NCBI GenBank assembly: GCA_050743625.1
Contig: JBOGED010000359.1
Coordinates: 1-17,581, forward strand
Origin: JBOGED01 sp050743625
GTDB lineage: Bacteria > Actinomycetota > Nitriliruptoria > Euzebyales > Egibacteraceae
Length of the DNA stretch: 17,581 bases
Direction: 5' to 3'
Shown: positions 5,952-12,735 of the stretch, in pieces
How positions within the stretch are numbered: the stretch's first letter is position 1
Layout of the letters: the number at the start of each line of letters is the position of its first letter
Translations under genes and position numbers: made by a program
The notes under the pieces: generated by a model
What the model saw: the letters and a program-made list of their open reading frames with translations, nothing else
Told to the model about the DNA's origin: nothing
The model's database searches: none

Positions 5952-7199
5952 GTGTCCAAGTCAGACGACCAACGGTTCGCCGACTATCACCACCGCGTGA
6001 GGCAGCCCGCGGAGCACCGGAGGTTACGGGACCTGCTGTCGTTGCATGCGAAGCCTGACGACCGCGGCAAGGCCCTGGATCACGGGCTGGAACGGATCTG
6101 GACATACTGCACCGCACAGCCTGAGCGAGCTGCCAGAGAGTACTCGGTTTATCACCTTTTTCGCGGCGCCGTCCACGGCGCAGCGATGCACGTACTGGCC
6201 ATCTGGGGCCGCTTTTCCGCCTATCTCGACTGCTCGGCGCGTCCTGCCCAACACGCGTGGCTGTGCCGGGCGGTGAACCGCCCGGTCTCCTACCACGAGC
6301 GAGACGACGCGATCCAGGAAGCCCGCTACCGCTTGTGGCGGCAAGTCCGTACCAAACCGTTTCATTGTGACGAGCGCTATCGCGGCTACGAGCAGTTCCG
6401 CCAGGCACTGAAGACCGCCGCTCGACGCAAGCTCGACACCCCCAGTGGCGTTCCGTATCTCTTGACAGGCTCGGACCTCGATCTGGAGGACCGGCGACCG
6501 ATCACCGGAATCCCTCCCAGCGTCCTCGCCAGGCAGGTCGCGTTGCTCGGTGGTGAGCAGAGCCGCCGCTGGGTCATCGCCGCATGCGCCGGCTGGTCCG
6601 CGGAAGACATCGCGTGCGCTGAGCGTCTGAGGCTGCGGGAGCATATCGCGGGGTGGGAGGTCTTCCAGCGCGTAGACATGCTGCGCCGGGCGCATCATCT
6701 GCACGCCGCCATTCCGTACGCCTTCTCAAGAGATGCGAAGCGCCATGTGCGGGCGTGGTTACGGCACTCCGGACACGTGCTGGAACCCGTCGACCTGCAG
6801 ATCGCCGTCCGGAGCTTGGCCGATCACGACGTCAAGAGGATCGCTGCCCGCGTCCATCTCGACCGCGAGTCGGTCGAGCAACGGCGGGAGGCCCTCTACT
6901 GGACCCACACGTGGTTTCGCTACTGGCTCGACCCGGCCCGGGCGCAGATCGACCGTCGCCTGGTCGAATGCCGTGACGAGGTCACTCGGCGATACCCTCA
7001 GCTGGACCAGGAGCGCCACGTCGACACGTTGGCAGCGTCCTGGGCGGGTGAGCCGCAAGCCGTCACCGCTCGGCGGCAGTACCACGCCGAGCTGCGGCGC
7101 AGGCCGACGGCCGGGTCGGTGTCCAGCGAGCTGCATTGGCTGCGGAGACGCTATGGCCTAGGCGGCCCGGTCGATCCCGAGGCTCCCCGCTCAGCCTGA
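5952..7199 (+). CDS. Putative ECF-sigma-like protein with long N- and C-terminal extensions
   Basis: 415 residues from GTG 5952, preceded by AAGGGGGGG ending 3 nt before. I do not recognise a named family. Residues about 116-165 (RDDAIQEARYRLWRQ ... FRQALKTAARRKLD) read like sigma-70 region 2, where the DxxQEaflRLWr helix and the fWLxxiaRn helix contact core polymerase and the -10 box. Residues about 203-245 (QSRRWVIAACAGWSAEDIA ...) have the spacing of a region 4 helix-turn-helix, and about 289-320 (DHDVKRIAARVHLDRESVEQ) looks like a second one. The 115-residue N-terminus and 95-residue C-terminus match nothing I know. It is divergent from the XRE-like regulator and ends tail-to-tail with the next gene, overlapping it by 9 bp. 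If the sigma reading fails, it is still a strongly supported gene. Confidence 0.7.
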   Translation: MSKSDDQRFADYHHRVRQPAEHRRLRDLLSLHAKPDDRGKALDHGLERIWTYCTAQPERAAREYSVYHLFRGAVHGAAMHVLAIWGRFSAYLDCSARPAQHAWLCRAVNRPVSYHERDDAIQEARYRLWRQVRTKPFHCDERYRGYEQFRQALKTAARRKLDTPSGVPYLLTGSDLDLEDRRPITGIPPSVLARQVALLGGEQSRRWVIAACAGWSAEDIACAERLRLREHIAGWEVFQRVDMLRRAHHLHAAIPYAFSRDAKRHVRAWLRHSGHVLEPVDLQIAVRSLADHDVKRIAARVHLDRESVEQRREALYWTHTWFRYWLDPARAQIDRRLVECRDEVTRRYPQLDQERHVDTLAASWAGEPQAVTARRQYHAELRRRPTAGSVSSELHWLRRRYGLGGPVDPEAPRSA

Positions 7200-7973
7200 A
7201 CGGAGCTCCAACAGGACGCGATCCAGGTTCGTGGCCCGCGCGTCAAGGCGTACCTTGCCGCCAAGGTCGCCGTCCCGCTGCCGCGTGAGCCTGACCATGC
7301 CCTCGGCTCCGCCGACGACGACCTCCAACCGGAGCGGCAGATGCGGCAAGCCGTCCAAGGGAGTGAGGCGGATCTCGATCGTGCGATTGCCCAACCGCTT
7401 GAGGCGGCACTCAGGGCGCAACCCGAGCGCGGGCGCGATGTCGCCCAGATCGAGCCCGGTGGCGTGATCGCCCTCTTTGCCATGGTGTAACACGGGCCAG
7501 GTCCAGCACGGCGTCGACCTGAGCCAAGCGGTGAGGGTGCGCAGGAGGCGAGGCGACGGCTGGCTGCTCTTCCGTAGCGCCTCACCGACTGGGTGTAACG
7601 AGCGCCATATCGCCCCGAGCAGGTCCCACTCCTGCTCGCCTACCGGGATCACCTGATGCACCACGACCTGCTGGCGGGACCGGTGCAGCTCCCATTGGTG
7701 GTACACCGTGGGGCCCAATACGGCCTCGAGCAACCTCGCGCGGCGGCCACGCATCAGCGAGGCATCCGTGGCCAACACCATCGCGCATCGGCCGTGAGCC
7801 TTCTCGTCGAACACCAACCCGAGGCCTTCGGCGAGCTTCACGATCTCCGAATGCTCAACGTCATCGAAGACGGCGACCAGCTCGTCGCCGACCGGGTCCC
7901 AGTCAAGTGTCGCCATGCGCCCCACAACCTGAGCGAGCTTGGCCCGCGTCGCAGTGGCCCGACGGCTTAGCAT
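7191..7973 (-). CDS. Hypothetical protein, convergent partner of the sigma-like gene
   Basis: 260 residues from ATG 7973; no family recognised. The N-terminal half is acidic and helical (LDWDPVGDELVAVFDDVEHS), with a possible basic helix RGRRARLLEAV. The C-terminal half alternates strands (CRLKRLGNRTIEIRLTPL, LRLEVVVGGAEGMVRL) and could be a compact beta domain. No signal peptide or membrane segment is seen. The frame is open to 8045, but a promoter at 7981-8009 puts the predicted transcript start at ATG 7973 and no Shine-Dalgarno sequence is visible, so I chose that start. Its last codons overlap the end of the gene at 5952 by 9 bp, tail to tail, so the mRNAs are complementary at their 3' ends. 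Confidence 0.7.
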   Translation of the reverse strand: MLSRRATATRAKLAQVVGRMATLDWDPVGDELVAVFDDVEHSEIVKLAEGLGLVFDEKAHGRCAMVLATDASLMRGRRARLLEAVLGPTVYHQWELHRSRQQVVVHQVIPVGEQEWDLLGAIWRSLHPVGEALRKSSQPSPRLLRTLTAWLRSTPCWTWPVLHHGKEGDHATGLDLGDIAPALGLRPECRLKRLGNRTIEIRLTPLDGLPHLPLRLEVVVGGAEGMVRLTRQRDGDLGGKVRLDARATNLDRVLLELRSG

Positions 7974-7980
7974 GCTCGTA

Positions 7981-8009
7981 CCGTTACTCTCACAAGACGG
8001 TCTCGTCAA
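7981..8009 (-). promoter_or_regulatory. Probable leaderless promoter of the hypothetical gene
   Basis: On the minus strand TTGACG (complement of 8004-8009), 17 bp, then TAACGG (complement of 7981-7986). Seven bases separate the -10 box from ATG 7973, so the message would begin at the start codon. The -35 matches the one in front of the sigma-like gene exactly; the -10 lacks the final T of the consensus. Confidence 0.5.
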
Positions 8010-8103
8010 GGCATAACTGCGGATGCCACGAAGCAATCTGACCAATCATGCGGAGAGCCCAGTCCAGGTAATAGATAGCAGTGCATACACCCTGGAGGGC
8101 GCG

Positions 8104-8427
8104 GTGAGAACCCGGCAGTCGAACCCTAACCCTAAGATACTCAACGTTCCCGACGCATCCCCCGAGGCGCGGGGCACCACGCAGCGGGGGCGTTGCCGTC
8201 AGTGCGGCTGCCGCTTCGGAAGGCGGAGCGTCCACGTGATTACCTGTTCGGCGTGCGGTCGGGGCCGGACCGCGGACTCCGGGGAACGCTGGGCCGAGCC
8301 TACCGGCCGTTACGAGATTGTCACGCATCCCGAGCTCCCGCCAATGTGGGTGAGGCTGCCGTGGTGGCGGCGCGCTCTCGGCAGGGGGAAGGCAAGCTCG
8401 CATTCCCTGGGTCGAGAGGAGGCGTGA
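8104..8427 (+). CDS. Small zinc-ribbon protein
   Basis: 107 residues from GTG 8104, which has GGAGGG 4 nt upstream; the open frame reaches back to ATG 8023, but that start has no ribosome site. Cysteines 31, 34, 48 and 51 form CRQC-x13-CSAC, a four-cysteine zinc ribbon, with a fifth at 36. The rest is basic and proline/tryptophan-rich (MWVRLPWWRRALGRG), which could bind nucleic acid or a membrane surface. It ends 2 nt before the membrane gene at 8430, so the two are surely one transcript and probably work together. Specific function unknown. Confidence 0.72.
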   Translation: MRTRQSNPNPKILNVPDASPEARGTTQRGRCRQCGCRFGRRSVHVITCSACGRGRTADSGERWAEPTGRYEIVTHPELPPMWVRLPWWRRALGRGKASSHSLGREEA

Positions 8428-8429
8428 CG

Positions 8430-8918
8430 ATGTCAACCCCATGGTCATCCGCACTCGCCGATCCCGATATTCTCCTTGCCAGGTGGCGCCAACACGTTGT
8501 GGTTCTTCTCCCCTCCGCGGCGCCCGCGGTGCTCGCGAGCGCGGTCGCGCTCGTGCTCGGCTCGGGCGACCGTTCCCACGCCGGCAGCGCGCTCGTGTGG
8601 GTCCTGGCCGTCTTCCTCGCGTCGCGATTCACCTGGCGCGCGGTTACCTGGTGGCTCGACTGGGTCATCGTGACGGACCGCCAGGTTCTCCGAGTCTCGG
8701 GGGTGCTGGACCGGCAGTATGAGGTGATGCCTCTCCCGCACGTCACGGGCATGGACTGGCACTACCCCGTCACCGGGCGCATGCTTGGCTATGCGCACTG
8801 CACCCTAGATACGGCCGGCAAGGAGCCGATGGGCATCAGGTATGTTCCGAACCAAGAGGAGAACTACTCGATGCTGAGGAGGCTTCTCGCCGGGGAGGAG
8901 GTAGCTCGGCTCATTTAA
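8430..8918 (+). CDS. Bacterial PH-domain (bPH2/YdbS-like) membrane protein
   Basis: 162 residues from ATG 8430 with GAGAGGAGG at 8414-8422. Two hydrophobic segments, about 23-44 and 51-70, form a hairpin in the membrane. A PH-like domain follows: WVIVTDRQVLRVSGVLDRQ, then EVMPLPHVTGMDW and TGRMLGYAHCTLDTAGK, with the typical order of bPH2 proteins. These domains are found in membrane proteins of uncertain role, often stress- or export-related. The gene is 2 nt behind the zinc-ribbon gene. It ends 222 bp before the glycosyltransferase operon. Confidence 0.85.
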   Translation: MSTPWSSALADPDILLARWRQHVVVLLPSAAPAVLASAVALVLGSGDRSHAGSALVWVLAVFLASRFTWRAVTWWLDWVIVTDRQVLRVSGVLDRQYEVMPLPHVTGMDWHYPVTGRMLGYAHCTLDTAGKEPMGIRYVPNQEENYSMLRRLLAGEEVARLI

Positions 8919-9140
8919 GAACTGTGCGCGGCAGAGATATCGGCCAGTCCCTCCTCCAATGACTGAGTCGATACTTTGCGATTTTGAACGCAGGATGTAC
9001 ACGATGCAACGCCCCGCCGACGCGGGAGTTGACGGCTCGGGGCGTAAGGGGCAAAGTGAAGCGTCGAGGGAAGGCAGGCTTTTAGGGGGACTGCGGTCGC
9101 GCATGGCGTCGCAGCGCACCTGCCAGGGGGAGGGGTCGGA
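8919..9140 (+). promoter_or_regulatory. Intergenic region with structured leader of the glycosyltransferase operon
   Basis: No gene is supported here. Three pairings stand out: ACGCCCCG (9009-9016) with CGGGGCGT (9038-9045); GGCAGG (9073-9078) with CCTGCC (9119-9124); and, nested in the latter, CTGCG (9091-9095) with CGCAG (9110-9114). The last stem ends 2 nt before the ribosome site GGGGAGGGG (9127-9135) of the first operon gene, so folding could affect its translation. A promoter must lie in this stretch, but none is clear; the TTGACG inside the first loop lacks a convincing -10 box. It resembles no riboswitch class that I can recall. Confidence 0.45.
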
Positions 9141-10382
9141 ATGGTGGGGAGCCGGTGGGAGCACCCCCGGATCATGATCTACTCCCAGGATGGTCTAGGA
9201 CTTGGGCATCAGCGGCGCACGTCCGCGATCGCCGCCGAATGCGGCCGCCGACGTCCCGGATTGTCGGTCCAGGTGCTTGCCGACTCTCCCCTTGGCGCGC
9301 CGTTCGGCTCCATGCCCGGCTACGACTACCTCAAGCTGCCGTCGATCCGTAAGGTCCGACCGGGCACGTGGGAGCCGGTATCGCTGCCCATCCCATTCGC
9401 CGAGGTGGCTACCCTTCGGAGGTCGCTGATCCGGGAGGCGATCGTCGGTTTCGCCCCTGATGTCTTGCTCGTGGACCATATGCCCCACGGAGCGATGGGC
9501 GAGCTCGTCGACAGCCTCGAAGCGCTGCATCGAGTCCGACCCAGCACCCGGGTTGTGCTGGGGCTGCGCGACATCGTGGACGATCCCACGGTCGTACGCA
9601 GGATCTGGGACGAGGAGGGGGCCTACGACGCGTTGGCCGATTTCTACGACCAGGTGCTGGTCTATGGCGAACGCCGTCTGTTCGACGCGGCCAAGGCCTA
9701 CGGCTTCTCCCCTGCGATCTCCCTACGGACACGGCACTGCGGCTACGTCTGCACCCCCGAGCGCGCTCGCTATACGGCACGTGTCCGCGCCCGCTACGGT
9801 GTGCCCGGCCTCCCGCTGATCGTGGCAATGGTCGGCGGCGGGGCGGACGCCTACCCCATCCTGCGCGCTTTGGTCGACGCGCTGCCCACCATCCAGGCGC
9901 AGCAGCCCGCCACCGTCATCCTGGTGACGGGTCCGTTCATGCCGCTCGAATCCCGTCGAGACCTCGAGGCGCGCGCCGCAACGTGCGGCGCCACCGTCAA
10001 GGTCTCGGTCTCCGACAGCCTGAGCTATATCGAGGCCGCGGACCTCGTCGTGGTGATGGCTGGCTACAACACATCGGTCGAGATCCTTCGAGTCGGCACC
10101 CCCGCGCTCGTGATCCCCCGGGTGGGGCCGAGCGCGGAGCAGCAGATGCGGACGGCGCGGTTCGCCGCGCAAGGATGGGTGAAGGCCCTCGATCCCTTCC
10201 AGCTCGACCCGCAGACGGTGGCCGAGGCGGTGCTCCGCAGTCTCACCACCGCGCGGGCCGCTCCGACCACACCCCCCGACCTTGGCGGGCTCGACGCCGC
10301 GTGTGACGACCTCCTCGCCCTCCTGGACTCTACGGCACTGGCTCCGTCCGGGAACGGAGTTGCGCCGCGAACAGGGATGTAG
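9141..10382 (+). CDS. COG4671-type predicted glycosyltransferase (GT28/MurG-like fold)
   Basis: 413 residues from ATG 9141, behind the strong ribosome site GGGGAGGGG. The N-terminal domain starts MIYSQDGLGLGHQRRTSAIA, the glycine/His loop of GT-B enzymes, followed by DVLLVDHMPHGAMGEL and VVLGLRDIVDDPTVV, both hallmarks of the COG4671 group. The C-terminal donor-binding domain has VAMVGGGADAYPIL and AGYNTSVEILRVGTPALVIPR followed by EQQMRTARFAAQG, equivalent to the UDP-sugar site of MurG. It should transfer a sugar from a nucleotide donor to an unknown acceptor in the cytoplasm or at the inner membrane face. No signal or membrane segment. First gene of the six-gene operon; 6 nt from the next. 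Confidence 0.88.
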   Translation: MVGSRWEHPRIMIYSQDGLGLGHQRRTSAIAAECGRRRPGLSVQVLADSPLGAPFGSMPGYDYLKLPSIRKVRPGTWEPVSLPIPFAEVATLRRSLIREAIVGFAPDVLLVDHMPHGAMGELVDSLEALHRVRPSTRVVLGLRDIVDDPTVVRRIWDEEGAYDALADFYDQVLVYGERRLFDAAKAYGFSPAISLRTRHCGYVCTPERARYTARVRARYGVPGLPLIVAMVGGGADAYPILRALVDALPTIQAQQPATVILVTGPFMPLESRRDLEARAATCGATVKVSVSDSLSYIEAADLVVVMAGYNTSVEILRVGTPALVIPRVGPSAEQQMRTARFAAQGWVKALDPFQLDPQTVAEAVLRSLTTARAAPTTPPDLGGLDAACDDLLALLDSTALAPSGNGVAPRTGM

Positions 10383-10388
10383 GGACGC

Positions 10389-11624
10389 ATGCGCCCCGTT
10401 CGGGAAGGAGGTGCGGCGCCTCCTCTCGTGGACAAGGAGCTGCCCTGGATACGCCAAGCGCTGGACGCTCGGTACGTCGCGCACCGGTGGGCCGAGCAGT
10501 GGCCCTGGCTCGGGGAGATCCTCCACTGCGTCCGGCGCGACACCAAGTACCTGCCAAAGACACACTGCCTCGTCGCCTATGAGCTTCTGGTCCGCTCCTC
10601 TCGCGGCTCACCGCGGTCCCACTTTGGAGTCGTCGAGGTCACGCCAGCCGGCGTGCGACATCGCCTTGCCACGGACGACCCCGGTCTCCCAGGACTGGCG
10701 GCCCTCTGTGACCCGGAAGCAGTCGGGGCTCGTTGCGCGGAGATCGCGTCGGTCGAGGAGTGCGAGGTGACCATCGTGCGCTACAAGCCGGGCGTGAGAT
10801 GCGTGCTGCGGATCGATTGCACGGGTCCAGAGGGCGGCAGGCTGTTCGCCAAAGCCTTTCACCACGGCGCCCGCGAGCAGGCGGAGACGCTCGCGCGCCT
10901 GTATGCGCTCGACGACCCTGGTTTGCCAGGGTTCGCCATGCCCGTGGCGCTATGGAGCGACTGGGCAGCAATCGTGCAACGTGAGGTCGCAGGCACGCTG
11001 TTGCATGCGCACATGGACGGACCAGACCGAGCATCAACGTTCCATGCGTGCGGGCGGCACCTCGCCGGGCTCCATGGCGCAACCATCGACGGTCCTCGCC
11101 AAAGGCACGCGGAGGATGCCGTCGAGCTGGCCACGTACGCCTCGGTGATCGCGCAGGCTGACGCGGCTCTGGCGGACCGGTTCGCTGCGCTCACCGCGCG
11201 ACTGGAGGGTGTCGAGACCGAGCTTGTGCCCAGCCACGGGGCATTACGGACGGACGCCTTCCTGTTGCCAGCCGCTGGTTCCCGTCCCGTGCTTATCGAC
11301 CTCGATGGGTTCTGCCGCGCCGACCCCGCTAGGGACCTCGGGAACCTTCTCGCCTACCTCGACTGGCGAGCGATCCGCCACCCTGGAGATCGGCGCCTTC
11401 TGCGGCTCCTCGCGGACGCCTTTCTTCAGGGATACGACCAGGTACGCGCACTTCCCCTCCCCGAACGGCTCGGCCGTTACGAAGCGGCGTCGCTGCTCAA
11501 GATCGTGGGACGTCGGTACCGGAGCCTCGCCTTCACCGAGTGGCCGCTCGTGCCCCAACTGATTGACCTGGCCACCGACCTGCTCGACGGTGGGGCGAGA
11601 GAAAATACGTCACGCAACGCTTGA
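10389..11624 (+). CDS. Kinase-like protein A: APH-fold protein lacking the catalytic aspartate
   Basis: 411 residues, ATG 10389, 6 nt behind the glycosyltransferase. The aminoglycoside-phosphotransferase fold is recognised from RLFAKAF (Lys155, the ATP lysine position), HACGRHLAGLH, and VLIDLDGFCRADPARDLGNL, which carries the metal-binding D and the trailing DLG. The catalytic loop, usually HGDxxxxN, reads HGALRTDA near residue 283: both catalytic Asp and metal-binding Asn are alanine. Transfer chemistry therefore looks lost, or moved to the Asp four residues on. Before the ATP lysine the motif Y-x-P-x-x-x-C-x-x-x-Y occurs twice (about 54-64 and 132-142 in a variant form), as in protein C. 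Likely a regulatory or scaffolding pseudokinase. A strong GGAAGGAGG lies at 10402-10410, inside the reading frame; GTG 10428 is a less likely start. Confidence 0.82.
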   Translation: MRPVREGGAAPPLVDKELPWIRQALDARYVAHRWAEQWPWLGEILHCVRRDTKYLPKTHCLVAYELLVRSSRGSPRSHFGVVEVTPAGVRHRLATDDPGLPGLAALCDPEAVGARCAEIASVEECEVTIVRYKPGVRCVLRIDCTGPEGGRLFAKAFHHGAREQAETLARLYALDDPGLPGFAMPVALWSDWAAIVQREVAGTLLHAHMDGPDRASTFHACGRHLAGLHGATIDGPRQRHAEDAVELATYASVIAQADAALADRFAALTARLEGVETELVPSHGALRTDAFLLPAAGSRPVLIDLDGFCRADPARDLGNLLAYLDWRAIRHPGDRRLLRLLADAFLQGYDQVRALPLPERLGRYEAASLLKIVGRRYRSLAFTEWPLVPQLIDLATDLLDGGARENTSRNA

Positions 11625-11629
11625 GCGTT
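11616..11629 (+). repeat. Short inverted repeat over the stop codon of kinase-like A
   Basis: AACGC and GCGTT flank TTGA; counted differently it is AACGCT-TG-AGCGTT. It spans the TGA at 11622-11624 and lies in the largest gap inside the operon. It may be an mRNA hairpin affecting stability or coupling between A and B. TTGAGC inside it could also be a -35 box, but no fitting -10 follows. Confidence 0.35.
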
Positions 11630-11715
11630 CGCATAACCTGCTTACAGGGCCGCCGATGATTCGGCGGGACGCGCCGGGGGGAGACAGGCCGTTTACCGGA
11701 AGCGTCAGGGGGTTC

Positions 11716-12735
11716 ATGAAGCTTGGGAGCATGGATCAAGACCTGTCCGGGGGATACACCCGCCCCTTGATCCTACGGGCCGCGCTAGACGTCGAGGGTA
11801 TGACGGGACTCCTCGCACCACTTCTCGAACCCCTCGTGCGATCGGCGGGCAAGACCAGCGTCGAGTACGCCGAGCTCCTCACGTACAAACGGGGCCGGCG
11901 AGGCATCATCCGGTACGACGTCAAGGCCGGAGATCAAGCGGCGGTGGTACTCGGAAAGGTGTACGCCGACCTCTACCGAGCGGCGGATGTCCACGCGACG
12001 ATGGATCTGCTGTGGACGACCGTGTTCAACCGCTCAGAGGTGTTCGGCGTTCCCCGACCGTTGGGCTACCTCCGCGACCCCGCGATGCTCGTGTACGTGC
12101 CCGTCGAGGGCCGCCATCTCCACGAGTTCACCCCCCGCAGGGGCGCGCTCGACCGCTTTGCCCAGGCGGGGCGTTGGCTCGCAACGTTACATCGCAGCCG
12201 GATGCCACTGTCCAGAAGCCTCGATCTCATGGCGGAGTGCGCCCAGATGAAGGCATGGGCGGGTCTGCTTGGCTACTGCTACCCAGACCTCGCTCCGCAA
12301 GCCGATCGCCTCAGCGAGGTCCTCGGGGATACCGCCACGACTCTTCACATCACGACCGACGTCCCGATCCACAAGGACTTCCACTACGAGCACGTCGTGG
12401 CCGGGGAAGGCCTCTGGGCGATCGACTTCGACGAGATGCGATTGGGCGAGCCAAACTGCGACCTCGCCCACTTCCATGCCTACCTCGACTTGCTGGCGCT
12501 ACGCGTCGGCACGCCCGCGACCGATCTCGAGGCCGCGTTCGTCGGCGCATATGCCGAGCCTGGCGTGTGGACGCCGGACCAGTGCTTCGACTGGTTCTAC
12601 GCATTCACGTGTCTCAAGATCATCAAGCAGCTCTGCACCGTGCGTGGTCTTCATCCTCGACCTGTCGGTATCGAGCAACGACGCCAGGTTGAGGCGATGC
12701 TGACCCGAGCCTTGCGCTCGATGGGGATGGGGTGA
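11716..12735 (+). CDS. Kinase-like protein B: APH-fold phosphotransferase
   Basis: 339 residues from ATG 11716. The N-lobe has LTYKRGRRGIIRYDV and VVLGKVYAD (Lys81 at the ATP-lysine position). The catalytic loop reads HKDFHYEH (His219, Asp221): the catalytic Asp is kept and the usual Asn is His. AIDFDEMRLGEPNCDLAHF supplies the metal-binding DxD and the family's trailing DL motif. It should phosphorylate a hydroxyl of a small substrate such as a sugar or sugar-containing intermediate; the substrate is unknown. The start is uncertain: AGGGGG lies only 3 nt before ATG 11716, and ATG 11656 with AGGG 6 nt upstream would add 20 residues of low complexity. The stop overlaps the next start in GTGA, so translation is coupled. 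Confidence 0.82.
   Translation: MKLGSMDQDLSGGYTRPLILRAALDVEGMTGLLAPLLEPLVRSAGKTSVEYAELLTYKRGRRGIIRYDVKAGDQAAVVLGKVYADLYRAADVHATMDLLWTTVFNRSEVFGVPRPLGYLRDPAMLVYVPVEGRHLHEFTPRRGALDRFAQAGRWLATLHRSRMPLSRSLDLMAECAQMKAWAGLLGYCYPDLAPQADRLSEVLGDTATTLHITTDVPIHKDFHYEHVVAGEGLWAIDFDEMRLGEPNCDLAHFHAYLDLLALRVGTPATDLEAAFVGAYAEPGVWTPDQCFDWFYAFTCLKIIKQLCTVRGLHPRPVGIEQRRQVEAMLTRALRSMGMG

Noticed and set aside
5824..6408. Upstream extension of the XRE-like reading frame, giving 655 residues
   Set aside because: It is antisense to the well-supported gene at 5952, lies upstream of a consensus promoter at 5830-5858, and its residues are low-complexity arginine/serine-rich with no domain.
8119..8133. Telomere-like AACCCTAACCCTAA
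   Set aside because: Only two units, inside the zinc-ribbon coding frame (codons for N-P-N-P); chance.
8993..9070. Similarity of GGGGCAAAGTGAAGCGTC in the leader to a c-di-GMP (GEMM) riboswitch core
   Set aside because: Only a few bases agree; the tetraloop receptor and paired helices of GEMM are not present in order.
8959..9177. 72-residue open frame in the leader of the glycosyltransferase operon
   Set aside because: No ribosome site, no recognisable domain, and it overlaps the start of the first operon gene in another frame; the region looks like an RNA leader.
11563..11715. Longer start for kinase-like B at 11563
   Set aside because: It would overlap the end of kinase-like A by 62 bp and adds a low-complexity stretch; 11656 remains possible and is noted with the gene.
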